Positions 7,994 to 10,081 of a DNA stretch of 10,081 nucleotides are shown here, piece after piece (within the stretch, counting starts at the first letter, position 1; each line of letters opens with the position of its first letter). Made by a program: the position numbers and the translations under genes. The notes under the pieces are model-generated. The model did no database searches, was not told where the DNA came from, and was given only the letters and a program-made list of their open reading frames with translations. This stretch comes from Alphaproteobacteria bacterium. Lineage in GTDB: Bacteria > Pseudomonadota > Alphaproteobacteria > UBA9219. The stretch is from positions 1-10,081 of the forward strand of contig JAGWKW010000039.1 of NCBI GenBank assembly GCA_028865155.1. Direction: 5' to 3'.

Positions 7994-9052
7994 CTATTCG
8001 TAAAGTGCGCTCGCCCTGTACTGGGTGACGGCAAAGCGCACAAGGACGCCGATCACGGCGGCGACCGGCACGGCGATCAGCACGCCGACAAAGCCCATAA
8101 GCTTCAACCCCGCGATCAAGGCGAACAATACCCAAAGCGGATGCAACCCGACGCGTTCTCCGACGAAGCGTGGCGTCAGGATATAGGCCTCGAAGAAATG
8201 GCCGATGGCGAACACGGCGATGACAAGGCCGATGCGCAGCCAGTCGCCTTCGAATTGCACGGCGGCGAGAATAACGCTTGTGACCCAGCCGAATACGGTG
8301 CCGACATAGGGAATGATGGTCAGAACGCCCGCGACCAGCCCGACGGTGGCCCCGTATTTAAGCCCGTTTAGCGCAAGGCCGGAGCTGTAGATGATGCCGA
8401 GAATGACGCAGACAATCGCCTGTCCGCGTACGAAACCGGATAAGGTCGCGTCGATGGCGGCCATTTGCTCGCGAATGATCTTATAGTGTTTGCGCGGGAT
8501 CAGATTGTCGATGGCGCGGGTCAATTTGCTCCAGTCGCGCAAGGCATGAAACGCCGTGACGGGTGTCAGGACCGACAGCGCCAGCGCGTCGATGAAGGCG
8601 AAGCTTCCGGTCACGATATTCTGCACCGTATGGCTGACCCATCCCGCCGCGACCCCGGCGCCTTGCGCGGCTGCGCCGCGTATCTTCTCGACATCTTCGG
8701 GCGAAAAGCGCGCAAGCCAGTCCTGCGCCCAGGGCAGGTACTCTTGCCGGATTTTCGCGACATAGTTGGGCAGGGCGTTCAGCAAAGCCGCGCCCTGGGT
8801 GCTGATCAAGGGCCAGACCAGAATGAGGATCAGCGCGACGACGAAAAGAAAGCCCGACAGGACGATCAGCGCACCGGCCCAGCGCGCGACTTTATGGCGC
8901 TCAAGCTTCGAGACGAGCGGCTCGAGGAAATAGGCGACGGCAAGACCGGCCAAAAACGGGCCGATGATCGGTTCGAACAGCCACAAAAGGGCGAAGGTCG
9001 CCGCAAGCATCAGAAGCCAGAAGCGCCAGGCGGAATTTTGTACAACGGTCAT
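7994..9052 (-). CDS. AI-2E/PerM family integral membrane transporter
   Basis: A 352-residue polytopic inner-membrane protein of normal family length. Hydrophobic segments lie at about 11-45 (two spans), 58-82, 147-168, 209-230, 233-262, 272-292 and 304-340, with a long soluble loop at about 83-146 between the third and fourth. Family signatures are the ILTPRFVGERVGLHPLWVL stretch (291-309) and the glycine-rich C-terminal GFVGVLIAVPVAAVIG. The family (formerly UPF0118/DUF20) includes the proposed AI-2 exporter TqsA, E. coli PerM and some Na+/H+ antiporters, so the substrate cannot be assigned. The ATG at 9052 has a modest GGGGA ribosome binding site 33 bases after the hydrolase gene, and its TAG stop is followed directly by the hdaA ATG. 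Confidence 0.93.
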   Translation of the reverse strand: MTVVQNSAWRFWLLMLAATFALLWLFEPIIGPFLAGLAVAYFLEPLVSKLERHKVARWAGALIVLSGFLFVVALILILVWPLISTQGAALLNALPNYVAKIRQEYLPWAQDWLARFSPEDVEKIRGAAAQGAGVAAGWVSHTVQNIVTGSFAFIDALALSVLTPVTAFHALRDWSKLTRAIDNLIPRKHYKIIREQMAAIDATLSGFVRGQAIVCVILGIIYSSGLALNGLKYGATVGLVAGVLTIIPYVGTVFGWVTSVILAAVQFEGDWLRIGLVIAVFAIGHFFEAYILTPRFVGERVGLHPLWVLFALIAGLKLMGFVGVLIAVPVAAVIGVLVRFAVTQYRASALYE

Positions 9053-9085
9053 GGATCGTCCCCGGAAAGCAGGAAAAAGCGAAGA

Positions 9086-9802
9086 CTAACCGATTTTCGT
9101 GCCTCCAGAAAGCCATTCCTTCATCAGCGCGTTAACCGCATCGGGCCGCTCCAGCGTCGATAAATGGCCACATTCCTCGATAATCGAAAGCCGTGCGCCT
9201 TTAATGCCGTTGGCGATTTCCTGCACGATATCCGGCGGCGTGATCGCATCCTGCCTGCCGCCGAGAACCAGAGTCGGGCAGGCGATGTCTTTCAAATACG
9301 GCCTGCTGTCGGTGCGGTTCAAAATCGCAGTCTGCTGGTTGAAAAAAGCGTCGCGCCCGACGCGTTCGGCCATCTCCATGATAATGGTCGTCAGCGCGAC
9401 ATCGTGGATGTGATCCGGATGGATCAGCATCGGCAGCAACCGTGGTGTTACGCCCTTGAACCGTCCTTCCTGCGCCATGACCAGCAGCAAACGACGGCGA
9501 TGTTTCTGTTCTTCCGTATCCGGCCGCGCCGAGGTGTCGAGCAGCGCGAGCCGTGTCACGCGTTCCGGCGCCTGCCGCATGATTTCAAGCGCAACATAAC
9601 CGCCCATCGAGAGCCCGGCCAGCGCAAAGCGGCGCGGCGCGGCCGCCAGAACGTCGCGGGCAATAGCCCTGATATCGTCGTGCCGCGTCGTGTCTACGAC
9701 CGTATAATTTGCCATGTTTTTCAATGCGCTAATCTGATTCTGCCACAACGCGGCATCACACAGCAGGCCGGGGATCAAAAGCAGAGAAGCGCGGTCGGTC
9801 AT
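9086..9802 (-). CDS. Alpha/beta-hydrolase fold enzyme
   Basis: A 238-residue protein. The catalytic triad is readable: nucleophile Ser65 in the elbow GLSMGG (63-68), Asp185 in GGRQDAITP (181-189) and His213 in EECGHLSTLERP. The oxyanion-hole segment LLLIPGLLCD (7-16) lies near the N-terminus. A helical lid-like insertion spans about 95-165. It is probably cytoplasmic, since there is no signal peptide. The layout resembles 3-oxoadipate enol-lactonase or MhpC-type hydrolases, but the fold alone does not fix the substrate. The start is set by an in-frame stop upstream (TAA on the minus strand, near 9825) with no other start codon between; no clear ribosome binding site is visible. It is the first gene of the minus-strand cluster and carries a terminator-like hairpin in its middle. 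Confidence 0.9.
   Translation of the reverse strand: MTDRASLLLIPGLLCDAALWQNQISALKNMANYTVVDTTRHDDIRAIARDVLAAAPRRFALAGLSMGGYVALEIMRQAPERVTRLALLDTSARPDTEEQKHRRRLLLVMAQEGRFKGVTPRLLPMLIHPDHIHDVALTTIIMEMAERVGRDAFFNQQTAILNRTDSRPYLKDIACPTLVLGGRQDAITPPDIVQEIANGIKGARLSIIEECGHLSTLERPDAVNALMKEWLSGGTKIG
9342..9363 (-). terminator. Terminator-like hairpin inside the hydrolase gene, sense orientation
   Basis: Read on the minus strand, GCGTCG, the tetraloop GGCG and CGACGC form a perfect 6-bp GC-rich stem followed immediately by six T (plus-strand A6 at 9342-9347). It lies about 440-460 bases into the hydrolase reading frame, in codons for V-G-R-D-A-F-F. It could cause partial termination before perM, hdaA and the folate/queuosine genes. 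Coding constraint in GC-rich DNA could also produce it, so the assignment is tentative. Confidence 0.35.
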
Positions 9803-9840
9803 CGTCGGATTCGGAAGAGGCGGTTATGATTGGCAATTAT

Positions 9841-9870
9841 TTGCAAAGATGCTCGCCTTTCTGCTACAAG
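9841..9870 (+). promoter_or_regulatory. Possible promoter for the DEAD-box helicase
   Basis: TTGCAA (9841-9846) and TACAAG (9865-9870) resemble -35 and -10 boxes with an 18-base spacer, placing transcription start near 9877, about 27 bases before the GTG. Each hexamer has four matches to consensus, so this is a weak call. Confidence 0.27.
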
Positions 9871-9884
9871 CAGGCCAAGAAATA

Positions 9885-9891
9885 AAGAAGG
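9885..9891 (+). promoter_or_regulatory. Ribosome binding site for the helicase GTG start
   Basis: AAGAAGG ends 12 bases before GTG 9904, slightly far but the only purine-rich site. An in-frame TAA at 9883-9885 leaves no alternative start codon upstream of the GTG. Confidence 0.5.
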
Positions 9892-9903
9892 TTTGCAGAA
9901 AAC

Positions 9904-10081
9904 GTGACCACATTTGCCGATTTAGGGCTTAGCGACGACATTCTCAAAGCCATTCAGGATGTCGGATACACAAACCCCACGCCGATCCAGGAACAAGCCA
10001 TCCCCCATGTGCTGATGATGCGCGACCTTTTGGCCGTCGCGCAAACCGGCACGGGCAAGACGGCGGGTTTCGTGCTGCCGA
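9904..10081 (+). CDS. DEAD-box ATP-dependent RNA helicase (RhlE-like), N-terminal fragment
   Basis: The window ends after 59 codons. The start is GTG 9904, the first possible start after an in-frame stop. The protein begins [20 protein letters not shown] and contains the Q motif (aromatic Phe4 followed by [14 protein letters not shown] with Gln29) and motif I, AQTGTGKT (46-53), which binds ATP. These are diagnostic of DEAD-box helicases, which unwind short RNA duplexes in ribosome assembly, mRNA decay or cold adaptation. The wording is closest to RhlE-type proteins, but the DEAD motif, helicase motif VI and the C-terminal tail that separate subfamilies lie beyond the window, so the subfamily is a guess. 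Confidence 0.92.
   Translation, partial: MTTFADLGLSDDILKAIQDVGYTNPTPIQEQAIPHVLMMRDLLAVAQTGTGKTAGFVLP

Larger units (their letters stand above)
9803..9903. promoter_or_regulatory. Divergent intergenic region carrying promoters for both directions
   Basis: This 101-base gap separates two divergently oriented starts and is the largest and most AT-rich non-coding stretch here, so promoters for the minus-strand cluster and the helicase are expected. For the minus strand, AATAAT (9841-9836) is a five-of-six -10 match about 28 bases before ATG 9802, but no good -35 precedes it. TTGCAA at 9841-9846 reads the same on both strands. A small CTGC/GCAG inverted repeat (9861-9873) is also present. Confidence 0.5.

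Overview
The window looks like ordinary chromosomal DNA from an alphaproteobacterium. The evidence is a large-type (about 180 kDa) NAD-glutamate dehydrogenase, an HdaA-type DnaA regulator next to an AI-2E/PerM-type membrane protein, GC-rich codon use, and almost no space between genes. I cannot place it below class. There is no tRNA, rRNA, CRISPR array, insertion sequence or prophage gene. Non-coding DNA is limited to five short gaps, the longest about 100 bases.

Left part, plus strand (1-3325): the C-terminal end of the glutamate dehydrogenase, radC two bases after it, a GT-A-type glycosyltransferase-like gene with its own good ribosome binding site, and a small cysteine-rich lipoprotein after a 61-base gap. 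The lipoprotein stop codon directly abuts the stop codon of the oppositely oriented SH3-domain gene, so neither unit has room for a terminator between them.

Central and right part, minus strand (9802 down to 3326): eight genes in one tightly packed cluster, read in the order alpha/beta hydrolase, AI-2E-family membrane protein, hdaA, folK, folP, queA, tgt, and a secreted double-SH3 protein. After the first gene nearly every junction is a stop/start overlap or direct abutment: TAG|ATG for perM/hdaA, 8 bases for hdaA/folK, GTGA for folK/folP, and ATGA for folP/queA, queA/tgt and tgt/SH3. The cluster therefore couples control of replication initiation (HdaA), two folate steps (HPPK and DHPS), two queuosine tRNA-modification steps (Tgt and QueA) and two envelope proteins. 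Folate and queuosine both descend from the GTP cyclohydrolase I product dihydroneopterin triphosphate, which gives the pairing some metabolic sense.

Right end (9904 onward): the first 59 codons of a DEAD-box RNA helicase, plus strand, GTG start, divergent from the minus-strand cluster across a 101-base promoter-bearing gap.

I see no new biological system. The most unusual signals are two terminator-like structures inside coding sequence, both oriented for minus-strand transcription: a 7-bp stem with a T7 tract at 2682-2711 (antisense in the glycosyltransferase gene, downstream of the long cluster), and a 6-bp stem with a T6 tract at 9342-9363 (sense orientation, inside the first gene of the cluster).
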